Of a stretch of DNA of 64,000 nt, positions 1 to 10,733 are shown piece after piece. The first letter of the stretch is position 1. Each line of letters begins with the position of its first letter. The notes below the pieces were generated by a model. It saw only the letters and a program-made list of their open reading frames with translations, did not search any database and had not been told where the DNA came from. The position numbers and the translations under genes are program-made. The DNA is from Dipodascopsis uninucleata var. uninucleata. Lineage: Eukaryota; Ascomycota; Lipomycetes; Lipomycetales; Lipomycetaceae. The stretch spans positions 620,001-684,000 of the forward strand of contig JAJLTO010000005.1 in NCBI GenBank assembly GCA_030568195.1. Reading direction: 5' to 3'.

Positions 1-1788
1 ATGAACAAGCCTTGACAACTCGGAAACAGACCAAGCTTGCATAGCCTCTCTAATAAGACTGTTGATTCCCAGTCGTTCAACAAATAACTTATCCATATCT
101 TCTGAACCAGTAAAAAGTTCCGCCACAACATAAAGAGCAGGCCTAATCTTTCTAGCAGAATCTAACAAGTATTCTCCTACATGGAGGGGTGTAGAATGAC
201 AGTTATCAATTCTAAAAGCATGAAAGTGACGTGCACAAAGTTCAGTATATTCTCGCATGTGCTGCCAGAGGAATGGAGAATCTTCGGGAGATCTGCCATA
301 TCGCAATTTAACACAGTCACCCCAAGAAATAACTTCACGTCGAAGATAAGCCTTCGAGTTTGAACTAGCGAAATCAACCAAAGGGTTTGCATTCCATATC
401 CAGCCATTGTTAGCAAGACCCAATGTCTCACCATCAACTTCTATTCGCGTGAAATATGTTTCAATAAGAGGGTTTCTTTCGGTAATTTCTCCCAATTTTG
501 GACCGTGGTCATCTAATCTTATATACTTAATTCGATTAAAAAGTTGCTCCAAAATTTCGTTTGAATCAGCGTCATACTCCCGATAGAACGGTAAATTAAT
601 CTCGTCCAGTATTCGCGTTGCTTCTGCCTTGTAGTCCTGAATAGTAGAATTTTCAGGCATCATAGCAACCAATATAGCAGAGAACTTCTCGATATTGACT
701 GTCTTTCTAAATCGGTCTCCTAACCTTGTGAATCTGAGAGCTGTTTGATCTATAAACAACTTGCACTTGTCTTGGAATGATAGCTGCTTAGGAATATTTG
801 CTGCTACTGTATACTTCTTAAGCTGTATCGCTTCCACGATTTGCTCAGACACTTTATTCACATTAATAACATAAAATTCCCAGAGTCTGACAGCACCTAA
901 AACATGGACTTTTACACCCTCCATAATTCTTAATAAATCGTCAACAGTCGTCAACAATGTGGGTAGTCCTAAAGACCTCAAAGATCTCGAAAATGCCAAC
1001 AAAGCATCATCAAGCTCATAAGCGGGTTGCAAATGTGGTGCAGTCTTTATGTTATAAGTAGCCTCAGGATGCTCTCTTAACCACCTAGAATTGTTGGCCG
1101 TATGATTCCAGACAACGTCTGTCATGGACAGTAGCTTATGATCTTCTTCCATGGATTTCACTAGAGCACGTAGGTCTTGCTCACCGTTCCTAAAAACCTG
1201 CGGATCAAACGCTAGCTGGTCATAGATTGAGTAAGGAGAATTGCTCTCACCTCTTTGTTGCAGCGGGGTAAAATGAACCATATTGTAGCCTTTCTTCTTT
1301 ATATTTCGCATCTTGTCGTTCCATGTATCATAAGGGCCAAGCCATTTGGATACAACAGACTGAATACTAAGCGCATCAAGAGGTAATGGCTTGTTATCGA
1401 GAAAGAAACAAGGTGCAACAGTGAAGTGATATCGAGCAGACACTGTCTTTCTGATTGATAAAGGTTCAAGATAGTCATTGATGGGAAGATAGGTCATGTA
1501 AAATGCATAAGCGCCTGGTCGTAAAATTGTGATGTCAACGTTAGACGAAGAGTGAAAATCAGATGTGATCTCGTAGGGATAAAATGTCTCCCTCTCAAAA
1601 TCGGTATTCAAATCTTTCGGAACATTACACCACAAGGTACCGTCTCGTGAAACCAGCGAAATAGATGACAACTGGAATCGTAGAATATAAGGCTCATCAG
1701 GCGGCGGAAGCGAAATGAATGATCCAGATCCAGCAGGCTGAGGAGCTCCGACATCGGATAAAGGCAGTATGTACACGCTGGAAGCCAT
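1..1788 (-). CDS. GDB1: Glycogen debranching enzyme, N-terminal part (cut by window edge)
   Basis: Bifunctional cytosolic enzyme that removes branch stubs from glycogen: a 4-alpha-glucanotransferase moves maltosyl/maltotriosyl units and a C-terminal glucosidase cuts the remaining alpha-1,6 glucose. About 596 residues are present, beginning MASSVYILPL at 1788, with no intron; family members are about 1,500 residues, so the glucosidase half lies left of the window. Family blocks of the GH13-like transferase half are visible: MVHFTPLQQRG near residue 168, TDVVWNHTANNS near 220-231, and FRIDNCHSTPLHV with the presumed catalytic aspartate near residue 528. The start is the first ATG before the conserved N-terminal beta domain. 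Identity is secure from these blocks. Confidence 0.93.
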   Translation of the reverse strand, partial: MASSVYILPLSDVGAPQPAGSGSFISLPPPDEPYILRFQLSSISLVSRDGTLWCNVPKDLNTDFERETFYPYEITSDFHSSSNVDITILRPGAYAFYMTYLPINDYLEPLSIRKTVSARYHFTVAPCFFLDNKPLPLDALSIQSVVSKWLGPYDTWNDKMRNIKKKGYNMVHFTPLQQRGESNSPYSIYDQLAFDPQVFRNGEQDLRALVKSMEEDHKLLSMTDVVWNHTANNSRWLREHPEATYNIKTAPHLQPAYELDDALLAFSRSLRSLGLPTLLTTVDDLLRIMEGVKVHVLGAVRLWEFYVINVNKVSEQIVEAIQLKKYTVAANIPKQLSFQDKCKLFIDQTALRFTRLGDRFRKTVNIEKFSAILVAMMPENSTIQDYKAEATRILDEINLPFYREYDADSNEILEQLFNRIKYIRLDDHGPKLGEITERNPLIETYFTRIEVDGETLGLANNGWIWNANPLVDFASSNSKAYLRREVISWGDCVKLRYGRSPEDSPFLWQHMREYTELCARHFHAFRIDNCHSTPLHVGEYLLDSARKIRPALYVVAELFTGSEDMDKLFVERLGINSLIREAMQAWSVSELSRLVH

Positions 1789-2730
1789 TATATTGTTCTT
1801 CCTTTAATCTATAGCTGTCTAACTTTATTATCTGAAGCTACAAATATCAACCGATTAATATAAGTCCAATACAATTTAGTCTTCTCGCTGTTTTCAGTGA
1901 AATCAAATCAGGGTAGCAGTAACATCCTGCAATCCATTACAGGCACTTATACAAAGCATCATCATACCTATTAGCATCTATCTTCTAATTTTACGTTCTT
2001 TTTATCCGATTCGATATTGTCTTATCTGATTCCTATCATCTAATTACAAGTCCAAGTAACTAGTTTTTGTATATTGATATACGATGAAGAATACTGACTA
2101 CTACTATCGACGCTTTAAGATGGGTTATGTTATACCTATATCGAAACACTTTCCATAAATTCAACTAATTACTAAACTTTGCCTAACACTTGAAGTAAAA
2201 TTCACTATAATGATTTCTCTGGATTATGATCCAGTAAACGTCTAAATAATCTAGCTCTATTTATGCAGTATTATCCTAGCTATAAATATACGAGGGATCT
2301 ACCATCGACCAGTAATCGTTCAAATCCATCTGCATATGTCGCATGGCAAATTTGGGTAGTCATTTTTAGTTAGGCAATTGAACATCGAAGTAGTCATTAT
2401 TATGTCAGAAAGATTTGGTGAAAAGTAGCCTCGTTCTTGTAAAAAAGAGAGAGTTTAATCTAGTTCTAGTCGGTTTCCAGACAAATAGGGTAGCAAAAGC
2501 GGAGTAGCACAGTTAAAAGAATGGAACTAGAAATATCTGCATAAATGAACTGGTAATACTAATTAGATTATAAAATAATGGTAATGATGGTAACAGTAGT
2601 AACAACAATAATAATATAACAGTGCTAAAAGTACTTAGAATGCTTCAGTATAATAGTTACATCATAATATATGCTTGATGTCATATTACGATATGATACA
2701 AGCGAAACAAATGAAACATACAATATGCAT
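1789..2730. other. Intergenic: GDB1 promoter and CTNNBL1 3' flank
   Basis: About 940 bases without a gene. GDB1 reads away to the left and CTNNBL1 ends at 2731, so this holds the GDB1 promoter. AT-rich; a loose trinucleotide run of AAT/GTA/ACA type lies at about 2574-2620. No RNA gene seen. Confidence 0.7.
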
Positions 2731-4794
2731 TTACAAAAATTCCATCAGGACGCCAAGCATATCAGAAAGGTCGCTGGCTTCTCTTCGCTGCTCCGACTCT
2801 TCATTAGATAGTTGATCGTTATCATCTGATTCAGGATTTGACAGGTCAGGTGAAATTTCGTTCTTATAATCCTCCAGTGTCATTTTCACATCTACTAGAG
2901 TTCTTTTCTCGGATCTCAACAGAGATATTATCTTGTCTTTAATTCCAAGGCCATTATCATCATCCTCGGCAGCAAGCCACGCAATTATTACATCGACCAA
3001 TTGTAACCTGAAACCGCCACTCTCATGCCGACGAATATACCACTCTGCTTCACGTGCTTGGAGGTCAGTTTCCCAAATATCCTTGTCCTCCTCTTCCAGA
3101 ATCGGTTTTCTTTTAACGAACTGAGATCGTTCTGCGTCTATGATGATGTCAATATGATCAAGCATCTCTAGAGTAAGTCTACGATATTTCAAAAGTTTGC
3201 CCACTTTTTCAAAATCCTTCTCCACAAATTTTGCAATAAGCTTCATCTTCTGCTGTGCTGAATCTGGAAGATTTCTGAACAGCGATACGATGATACCAAG
3301 TATTGCGTCAAGTGATACATGTAAATCGCTATTACTTTCTCCTCTTCTTTTGAAATGCTTTGCTTCTGCAAACTTTGGCGACATAAATTGCTTGAACAGG
3401 ATCGGCAGACCATTATTATTGACGAAATCCAACGCAAGAGACGAGCTTTCTCCTGAAGATAGAGCGTAGTCGATTGTCTTCATTGCTCTTGCCTTTCCAT
3501 GTTTTCCACCATGTTTTGCCATTAGTAGCAGTAAGTCGATACCTTCGTTTTCAAGTAGCTTGTCCTTTCCCATGGAACTTTGTACCACAGAGACCAAAGC
3601 ATCAAATAAATTTTCAAACATCTCAGCTTCTTCAACCTCTTCGGCCAAAGGATCACGAATCCTGTACACTGCTAGTGAGCGTAATATTACGTCCATGCCG
3701 GAAATATCATCGTTTGTAGTAGGATCTTTGTAAACTTGAATACAGAATTGTTCTCTGGATAACGCTGACTTCTGGAGAGTGATCGATAGAATTTCTGCAG
3801 CGTATTGCTTAGTTTGAGATACATGCTCTTCTTTGATTAACAGTCTTCGTAATATCCATCTCAGTAGGCCAGTATCACCACGTTCATTTTCATAATCAAC
3901 AAACAGTAGATCTGCAACTCCTGGCACTGATGAGAAGTTTTCTATAACGCTGAGTATCTTGAAATCTCTTTCATAGTCTTCAGTATTGTCCAAGTCATTT
4001 TCACCGATCTCCAAAGATGAAAGATTTAGTATGAGAGACTGCAAGACATCCTCCTTGATTGCACCGTGAACGAATACTGCCAGCTGCGATTCGGATGTAT
4101 CAACGTCGTCATCTGTTAATTCCTGTAGAACCTGGGCCAGGTCTGCCACAATGTCCGAATTCTCATGGATCAGTAAGTTGGATATAATTTTGAATCCTCC
4201 GAGTTCAACAAAATCAGCATAAAGCTCAGTTCTATCAGTCAACGCTGATAAGCCCTTGATAGATCTATCCAGCTCCTCTTCTGATTCTATGAACTTTTGA
4301 GGAGTTTCCGCAAACTTCGCTCTGAGCTGTGCATTCTTCGCAGCAACTCGTTCCAATTTGGTCAACTGCTTTTTCAACCAGGATCTGTTCTGAACTTCCT
4401 CCTCTTCTGCCTGCTTGTCAAATTGATCTACATACTCAAGGATTTCTTCTTGCTCCTTAGACAGGCCTCCTCCAAAAAAACGACCTCCTTCCTCATCTGA
4501 TACTAGTTCGTCAAACTCTTGAGTTTCAGTCGCATTTGTTACTGTTGAGGACCCAATTCTCTGTTCATTTTCATCACTGCCTTTGTATTTTTTAACTATG
4601 ATATATTGTTAGCCTATACATAACCAATATTAGACGTTTGTAGCGTACCTAAATCGGATAGATCGTCGAGTCTTCGCTTTCGAGGCGTCGAAGCTGATTG
4701 TTTCTGTATTGCTTTTGTCAGTCTTGTTCCAATATCAACAATTACATAATTTCTACACATTTTCTACCTTGAAAAGTGAATCTGTGTCAGTCAT
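2731..4794 (-). CDS. CTNNBL1: Beta-catenin-like protein 1 (CTNNBL1 family), spliceosome-associated
   Basis: Armadillo/HEAT-repeat protein that associates with the Prp19/CDC5L part of the spliceosome in the nucleus. Exons on the minus strand: 4794-4768, 4703-4649 and 4595-2731, giving 648 residues. Exon 1 encodes MTDTDSLFK; exon 2 the basic STPRKRRL stretch, a likely nuclear-localisation signal; exon 3 everything else. Intron 2 (53 nt) has a GCTAAC branch just before its acceptor. The family signature DEEGGRFFGGG and the helix that follows (EILEYVDQFD) are clear, as are the repeats through to the C-terminus. A long Asp/Glu/Ser-rich tail follows the last repeat. The first ATG of exon 1 was chosen because fungal orthologues begin with a similar short D-x-LFK peptide before the basic patch. 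It is divergent from SWD1, with 277 bases between the start codons. Confidence 0.9.
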
Positions 4795-5071
4795 ATATAA
4801 CCAGTATCACTGTTCGGTCCTTATAAAACCTTTGTATATGTATGATCTAGCGGTGTAGTAGAAATCAGAAGAATTTGCTCGTTACATGGACCTTCAATCT
4901 CTACGCGTGGATAACACATCAACTTTGGGACATTTTTAGAGTACATTTTTCCAAGAATATAATTTCATAAATCCGATTCTTCTGAGCCAGCAGCTGACAG
5001 CTTTTTCCAGGGGACTAGAGGACTAGTGTCAGCTCGTGTCAACTCCTTGCATTCACTGTTCCGATTTAATA

Positions 5072-6446
5072 ATGAATTTGCTTCTCCTTGATCCGTTTGC
5101 ATTGTCACAAGAATATCCAGAAAATTTAACACATACTCTCCGTACGTTTTACTTCCTATATGTTGATTCATTATTTACAGTTGCTGAACGAATATGCTGA
5201 CTCTAGATTATTGTTTACAGAATACGGTCATTCCACGTGTGTTAAGTTCAATAGGAAAGGCGATTATTTGGCGTCTGGTCTCATTGATGGTACAGTAATT
5301 GTGTTTGATTTCGACACCTATGGAATCGCGCGTGTCTTGCGTGGGCATACACGGCCGATACAGTCTCTCAGCTGGTCTAGAGATGGCCGATATCTTTTAT
5401 CAAGCTCAAGAGACTGGAAATGTATTTTATGGGATCTCAAGGATGGTAGCCGAGAAAAAACAATTAAATTTGATACACCTATTTGGAATGCCGAGCTTCA
5501 TCCACACAATAATCAGGTATTTGTAGCCTCCCTGTTCGACGAACCAGCAACTTTGGTTGACTTTGCGGATGGATCTATACGGAAACACATATTGTCACAT
5601 CCTAGAAAGGCTTCAGAAAATAATGCTGAAGATGAAGACGAAGCGGAACGCCAGACCCACCGACCGAAGGAAAAACAATCGACATTAGTAGCAACCTTCA
5701 CAAGATATGGTCAATACATTTTTACTGGAACTAGCAAAGGCTGGTTAAATATTATAGACACAGAGACGTTACAAACTGTTAGATCAGAGAAAATCACAAC
5801 CTCTAACATTAAGCATATTTGTTTCAGTCTTTCAGGAAAGCAATTTGTGGTCAATTCCTCTGATAGGACTATAAGGCTTTATAATACACCAGATTTAAAC
5901 TATGTTGATCCTGTGGACTGGGAATTCGAGGTCGTACATCGCTTTCAAGATGTAGTCAACAGACTGCAATGGAATTCTGTAGCATTTAGCTCTAATGGAG
6001 ACTATATAATGGCTCCTACATATCAGGATGCACATGACATCTACATCTGGGAAGTAACAGTAGGGTCACTTGTCAAGATCATAGAAGCTCCAAGAGAAGA
6101 GATGATTGACGTGCAATGGCATCCTAACAAAACACTACTTGCGGCCACAGGATTAGATTCTGGAACAATTTATATCTGGGGAACTATAACACCACAGAGA
6201 TGGAGTGCATTGGCACCGGATTTTGTAGAAGTAGAAGAAAATATAGAATATGAGGAAAGAGAAGACGAGTTTGACATCATCCCAGATGACGTTGAAAAGA
6301 AGAGAAAGCTGGAGGAAGAGGATGACGGAGAAGTTGATGTCGTTACTATTGAGAAAATTCGAGGTGAATATGGTGAAGAATCTTATGTGATACCAGTCAT
6401 ACTGGAACAAGAAGACGAGAATGTTTATTATTCAGACAGCGATTAA
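5072..6446 (+). CDS. SWD1: COMPASS subunit Swd1 (RBBP5 orthologue)
   Basis: WD40 propeller subunit of the Set1/COMPASS histone H3K4 methyltransferase complex. Exon 1 is 5072-5141, intron 5142-5220, exon 2 5221-6446. The intron has donor GTACGT, branch TGCTGAC and acceptor TTTACAG. Splicing joins THTLQ to YGHSTC, restoring the conserved N-terminus beginning MNLLLLDPFALSQEYPE. Repeats are visible at DGTVIVFDF, WSRDGRYLLSSSRD and WHPNKTLLAATGLDSG. The hallmark block WSALAPDFVEVEENIEYEE and the following EREDEFD match RBBP5/Swd1 and contact the rest of the complex in homologues. The acidic C-terminal tail ends YYSDSD. It converges on the Maf-type gene with only 128 bases between stop codons. Confidence 0.95.
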
Positions 6447-6574
6447 GACTAATGTCGTTGCTGATAATGAGAGCGCCTATATCCGAGCAATATCTTACCA
6501 AATAAGGTCAACATCATGTACATTATAGATATATTTTATGAGCTAAGAATGAGATAGGACCGAACGAACAGAGA

Positions 6575-7494
6575 TCAAACATTTTCAAAATCCTCTTCCT
6601 CCGGAAAAAGTGTCTTCTCCATTAACTTCAACGTAGTCTTCAGAGGAAGACCGACCACATTAGAGTAGTCACCGACTATTTTATCTATCAGTAAAGCACC
6701 CATTCCCTGAATGCTGTAGCCACCAGCCGATCCCACGGACTCTCCAGTAGCAACGTAAGCGCTAAGGAACTCGTCTGAAACTGATTTATCAAAAAACACT
6801 TGTGTTTCTTCGGTAGCTAGCTGTAAATTGTATCCCGGATACACGGGCTCATCCAACGGCGCAATGCATACAACTGCAGTAAAAACTCTATGGGGAAATG
6901 GATCATCTCGTAGAGATTGCAACATATTGAAATGATGCATTGGGTTCTTTGGCTTTTCAATAACCTGATTCTTTGAGACAATGATTGTGTCGGCCGCTAT
7001 TAACAATTCTGGCTCGTTGCCATTTTCCACCTACTCAGTGATTAGTCCTATATCCATCTAATATTTCAGTAACAAGATTTGTTTCTCAAGAGACAGAATA
7101 TCATATCATAAATTGTACCTACCTCTTTTTTGTATACAGAGAGTGCTTTCTGAATAGCTGTTTCACGAACATACTATAATATAATTTGTTAGTCTGTTGC
7201 GTCGGTATACACGGCTCATATTGATTTCACATCGACCCGCAAATGAAGCAGAGATTTGTAATGACGAAATCAAATCTAACAAACCTCATAAGCACTCATC
7301 GAGCTTTTGTCCAGATCTTCTTCGAACTCAGATACTACTACTTCAAAATCCTTCAAACCCATCTGATTTAAGAGCATTTTTCGCCGTGGTGAAGCAGACG
7401 CGAGGATCACTCGCTTTCCTTGGATAGCATTGAATACAGGTAAATTGAGCTGCCTAGGAGCAATCGCATCATTATAAGATGGAGGTTGCGCCAT
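6575..7494 (-). CDS. Maf/HAM1-like nucleoside triphosphate pyrophosphatase
   Basis: Maf-family house-cleaning enzyme that hydrolyses dTTP/UTP or modified nucleotides to monophosphates; the S. cerevisiae relative is YOR111W. Exons on the minus strand: 7494-7285, 7173-7123 and 7030-6575 (238 residues). The introns are 111 and 92 nt; the first has an ACTAAC branch. Exon 1 holds the family signature ILASASPRRK, the 17-residue middle exon gives YVRETAIQKALSVYKKE, and exon 3 continues with LLIAADTI, then the GESVGSAGGYSIQGMG block and NVVGLPL near the end. All catalytic blocks of the family appear intact. An N-terminal extension of about 25 residues (MAQPPSYND) is typical of fungal members. Confidence 0.92.
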
Positions 7495-7926
7495 TTATTC
7501 TCGTGGCTAGATCGAGTTGTTGTTGTCTATAAATTACTGTAAAATGTTAGGTTGCTCAATTCTTGAGTTTTGTCTCCCTTTTTTGTCTAAATATAAATAA
7601 TGTGTCGTGGGAAATTAGGGCGTTCTACAGCGATTATACAAAAATAACTGTATATATATCTAACAATAGGATTAAATATCTACTGCTATAACCATCAAGA
7701 TGAAGTAATATTAAACTGTATGCCATAGACCCATAATTCAGAAACGAAATTTAGAAGTAGAACGGTACATATCTATTCTATTCATATAAAGGATGTACCA
7801 TCTCGATACGCTATTAGCTATCCACTATAACATACAAAATCAAACCAACATTACCAATAACGCCATGCCATACAAAAAAAGGGTAGTGCACTGCTTTTGA
7901 AGTATTTTTGTAGCAAATTAAGGCAA
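7495..7926. other. Intergenic: Maf-type gene promoter, TMA23 3' flank
   Basis: AT-rich spacer of 432 bases between two minus-strand genes. No further gene or RNA recognised. Confidence 0.6.
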
Positions 7927-8520
7927 TCAACATCTTACAGCTTTTTTCTTCTTTTTAATTTCTCGCATCATAGCTAGTGCCCAATCGTCATTAGGTGTTC
8001 TAATTCTATGCGTAATCCTTTTCGAGTCACCGCTAGTATGTTTACGCTTCTCTTTTTTTTTATCCCTTTTGTCTGTTCGATTCTCCTTTTTTGGCTTCTT
8101 CCTAACAATAGTGGTTTCCTCTAAAACTTCAGTAGTCACCTCACTATTCGAGACGACAGTAACTATGGAGGCCGTAGCCATAGATGTTGTCTGCGCAGAT
8201 GTCTGAGTGCCAATTGATCCGGCCAGACCTTCACCTTTTACAAACATGCGATATAATGGACTACCCTGGGCTGCTCGTACGCTGGAAATCTCGGCTGCTC
8301 TTGCTTCTTCTTCGCTTTTCGTACTTGCATTATAGACATCCAAGTTTTGTAATCGACCATCAAACACTCTTTCCCACCAAGATTCATGCTCTAGCGATTT
8401 ATTTCCAAGACCTTTAGTATCTTTCTTATGATGCACAATCAATGGCTTTGTCAGACTTCCTCGTTTGAAGCCTGTGCCAGGCGTCCAACCATAGGATGAA
8501 AGATATGTAGTCGCATTCAT
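7927..8520 (-). CDS. TMA23: G-patch nucleolar protein Tma23
   Basis: Nucleolar ribosome-biogenesis protein with an N-terminal G-patch-like segment. The start at 8520 gives MNATTYLSSYGWTPGTGFK, which aligns with the family start SYGW..G.G...GGL; 197 residues, close to the yeast protein (about 211). Conserved blocks are LIVHHKKDTKGLG and ESWWERVFDGRLQNLDV. The rest is basic and Lys-rich, with a KKKKKA tail. An in-frame upstream ATG at 8604 would add 28 residues, but these are unlike family N-termini, so the downstream start is preferred. No intron seen. Confidence 0.88.
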   Translation of the reverse strand: MNATTYLSSYGWTPGTGFKRGSLTKPLIVHHKKDTKGLGNKSLEHESWWERVFDGRLQNLDVYNASTKSEEEARAAEISSVRAAQGSPLYRMFVKGEGLAGSIGTQTSAQTTSMATASIVTVVSNSEVTTEVLEETTIVRKKPKKENRTDKRDKKKEKRKHTSGDSKRITHRIRTPNDDWALAMMREIKKKKKAVRC

Positions 8521-8736
8521 TGAAACTATCGATGAGAACGAAGAGTACAAATTTTTCTTGGGTTTGTTTAACCAGCCCTCAGCTTTTCGACATTTCCAAT
8601 ACATCCGGTTTAGGGCTACTGCCGTACAGTATATCGTGCATTTGAGAAATCTGCATTAGAAGTCATAAATCGATGATTGAGAAGAACTTAATGGGTTGGA
8701 TTCAAAGAAGCAGTAGACAGTTCTGAACCATTTAGT

Positions 8737-10215
8737 ATGGCAGATTTTGGAGGTATTTATTTTATTTTTATAGTTACTGTAAGGAATGTACTAATAAGTA
8801 ATTTGCACTATATTCAGGATTCCCTCAGATATTGTCGCTCTTTTATGCGACCTTTCATCCGACAGAGGGAACGAAAGTTCTATCACAAGTGCCGCCAGGG
8901 AGTGCGGTTCCGTCAAATGATCCTTCCGCCACAAGTGCGCCGTTATTCGATTTTGAATCTATTAATAGTTATATAATCCCGAAATCGCAACTATGCAATA
9001 AGTTGCTCACCCTAAAGGTCAACGACTATAGGATCGTGTCGCATCCGGTTCATGTGTGGGGTTCTAGTTATCAGAGAAATTCATTTCTTTTCAATTTCTG
9101 TTTCGTATTTCATAAAGATGCAGATATTTCTGCGTATATCCCTGTTGTACGAAAGCTGTCCAAGATGTTTCAAACACTTGAAGAACAGAATAAGTATCTG
9201 TCCTCATCTCTCATGAGCGAGGGACTGAAGCTGGATAGTATCATATACCAAGTATTTGAAGATCTCAACAACTACTGCGAGTGTTTTATACCAATTGATG
9301 ACTCTAATACAATTAATATCAAGTTATTTCCACTACATCCAGCACCTCCTGACATCAAAGCATATCACGTTCCTATAAGCACAGTACAGCTGAGAGCAGT
9401 AATGGATGTAAACTGGGATCCTACAATGGAAAAGGTGGGTACATATCTATCTATTGGTCACAAAATGAAAGATATCTTACAGAGCTTTATATTAACGTCA
9501 AGCTGATACTATTCTTAGATTGTGGAATATATTGACGGTGTAAATTCTGTTAGAAAGATTGCAGACCTAGCAGACACCGACTTTCAGTTAACTCGAAAGT
9601 GTATCCAACATCTTATGTACTATGGATGTGTTATTATTGTCGATATTTTTCAGTTCAGTAATATATATGCTTGTACTGCTGATATATCCGCATTTATTGA
9701 TGACCCAAATGTCGCCGAAGAATGCCGATCTTATGTTGCGTCGCCAGGTATGTCTCGGAATGTATGTCAATTGTGGTGCATAAGAACCTCACAAATAACA
9801 GGTATATTATTTTATAGGTGCTAGCAAGCAGAACAACTGTGACTTACTGGAACTGTACACACTTCTAAATAGCGGGGTCACGGTAAAAGAATGGTATATG
9901 GACAATAGAGACAAATTGAGAGGAATTGATATTCGACGTTTCATATCTTTTGGAATTATTAAGGGCCTAATATACCGTGTCCATATTTACGCCGTACATC
10001 CACGCCATGAAGGGGAACACCAATTGGATCCATATTATACGACTGCATTTACTGATTCTCCATCAAACATAGAGGATGTTGCCTATAAACGTTTGAGATA
10101 CTTATTACGACGTCCCCGCCATCTCGATGACATCTGTACTGATTTACAAATCTCCAGTCAGCAAGCTATTCATTTATTAGAGACATATGAAGACGTCTAT
10201 TTCATTCGTGCATAG
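8737..10215 (+). CDS. NPR2: Nitrogen permease regulator 2 (SEACIT/GATOR1 subunit)
   Basis: Subunit of the Npr2-Npr3-Iml1 complex, which inhibits TORC1 through its GAP activity on the Gtr/Rag GTPase when amino acids are scarce, at the vacuolar membrane. Exons: 8737-8752, 8818-9434, 9519-9747 and 9818-10215; introns are 65, 84 and 70 nt. Exon 1 encodes only MADFG and one base. Splicing gives GFPQILSLFYATFHPTEGTKVL, the NPR2 N-terminal longin-like block. Further family blocks are WDPTMEKIVEYIDGVNSVRKIA, spanning intron 2, and the C-terminal winged-helix part starting RRFISFGIIKGLIYRVH. All splice junctions keep frame. About 419 residues. Confidence 0.94.
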
Positions 10216-10733
10216 ACACGAAACTATTTTTTTTTTTGCCATATCAGATCTGATTTTTTTTTGTATTATACGGAAGTAGCTGACATGCTATATATATTAT
10301 TATTATTGTCTGGGAGCTTAAATGCATATTTACATAGTTTTACATATTACATATTTATTAGTAATCAAAAAATTATTATCAAAGGAGCTCACTGTATATC
10401 TTGTCACAAGCGAATAATTGAGCACAATATGTTTCTTAGCGTAAAGTTTGTCATGCATGTATATCCTAAACTAACATCGAAATCCTCGCCCATTTTTCTG
10501 CGTTACGGATTCGAAAAAAAGAAGTTTTCCTTTATACCAGCGGTGCTCATCTCCACAATCCGATATCCGATCTGTGTTAACGGCCAATCCAATCCAGTTC
10601 TCTTGTTTATTGATAACTCTAGCTTGTATTGCTATTTATTGATAACGGTTCGAGGAGAAATTCGGGCTGGGCGGCCCTATAGAGCAGGTATAGGCAACCT
10701 TTACAATCGTTCTTGCTATTACCGGTCGACAAT
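10216..10733. other. Intergenic: RPB1 promoter region
   Basis: 518 bases between the NPR2 stop and the RPB1 start. It contains T-rich runs at about 10228-10262 and an ATT-repeat at about 10294-10305. An open frame covers most of it, but it has no homology I recognise and overlaps the RPB1 start in another frame. Confidence 0.6.

Noticed and set aside
4704-4760. Alternative CTNNBL1 start at 4760 reading through intron 1
   Set aside because: It avoids the first intron but gives an N-terminus (MCRNYVIVD) unlike fungal family members, whereas splicing from 4794 gives the expected D-x-LFK start.
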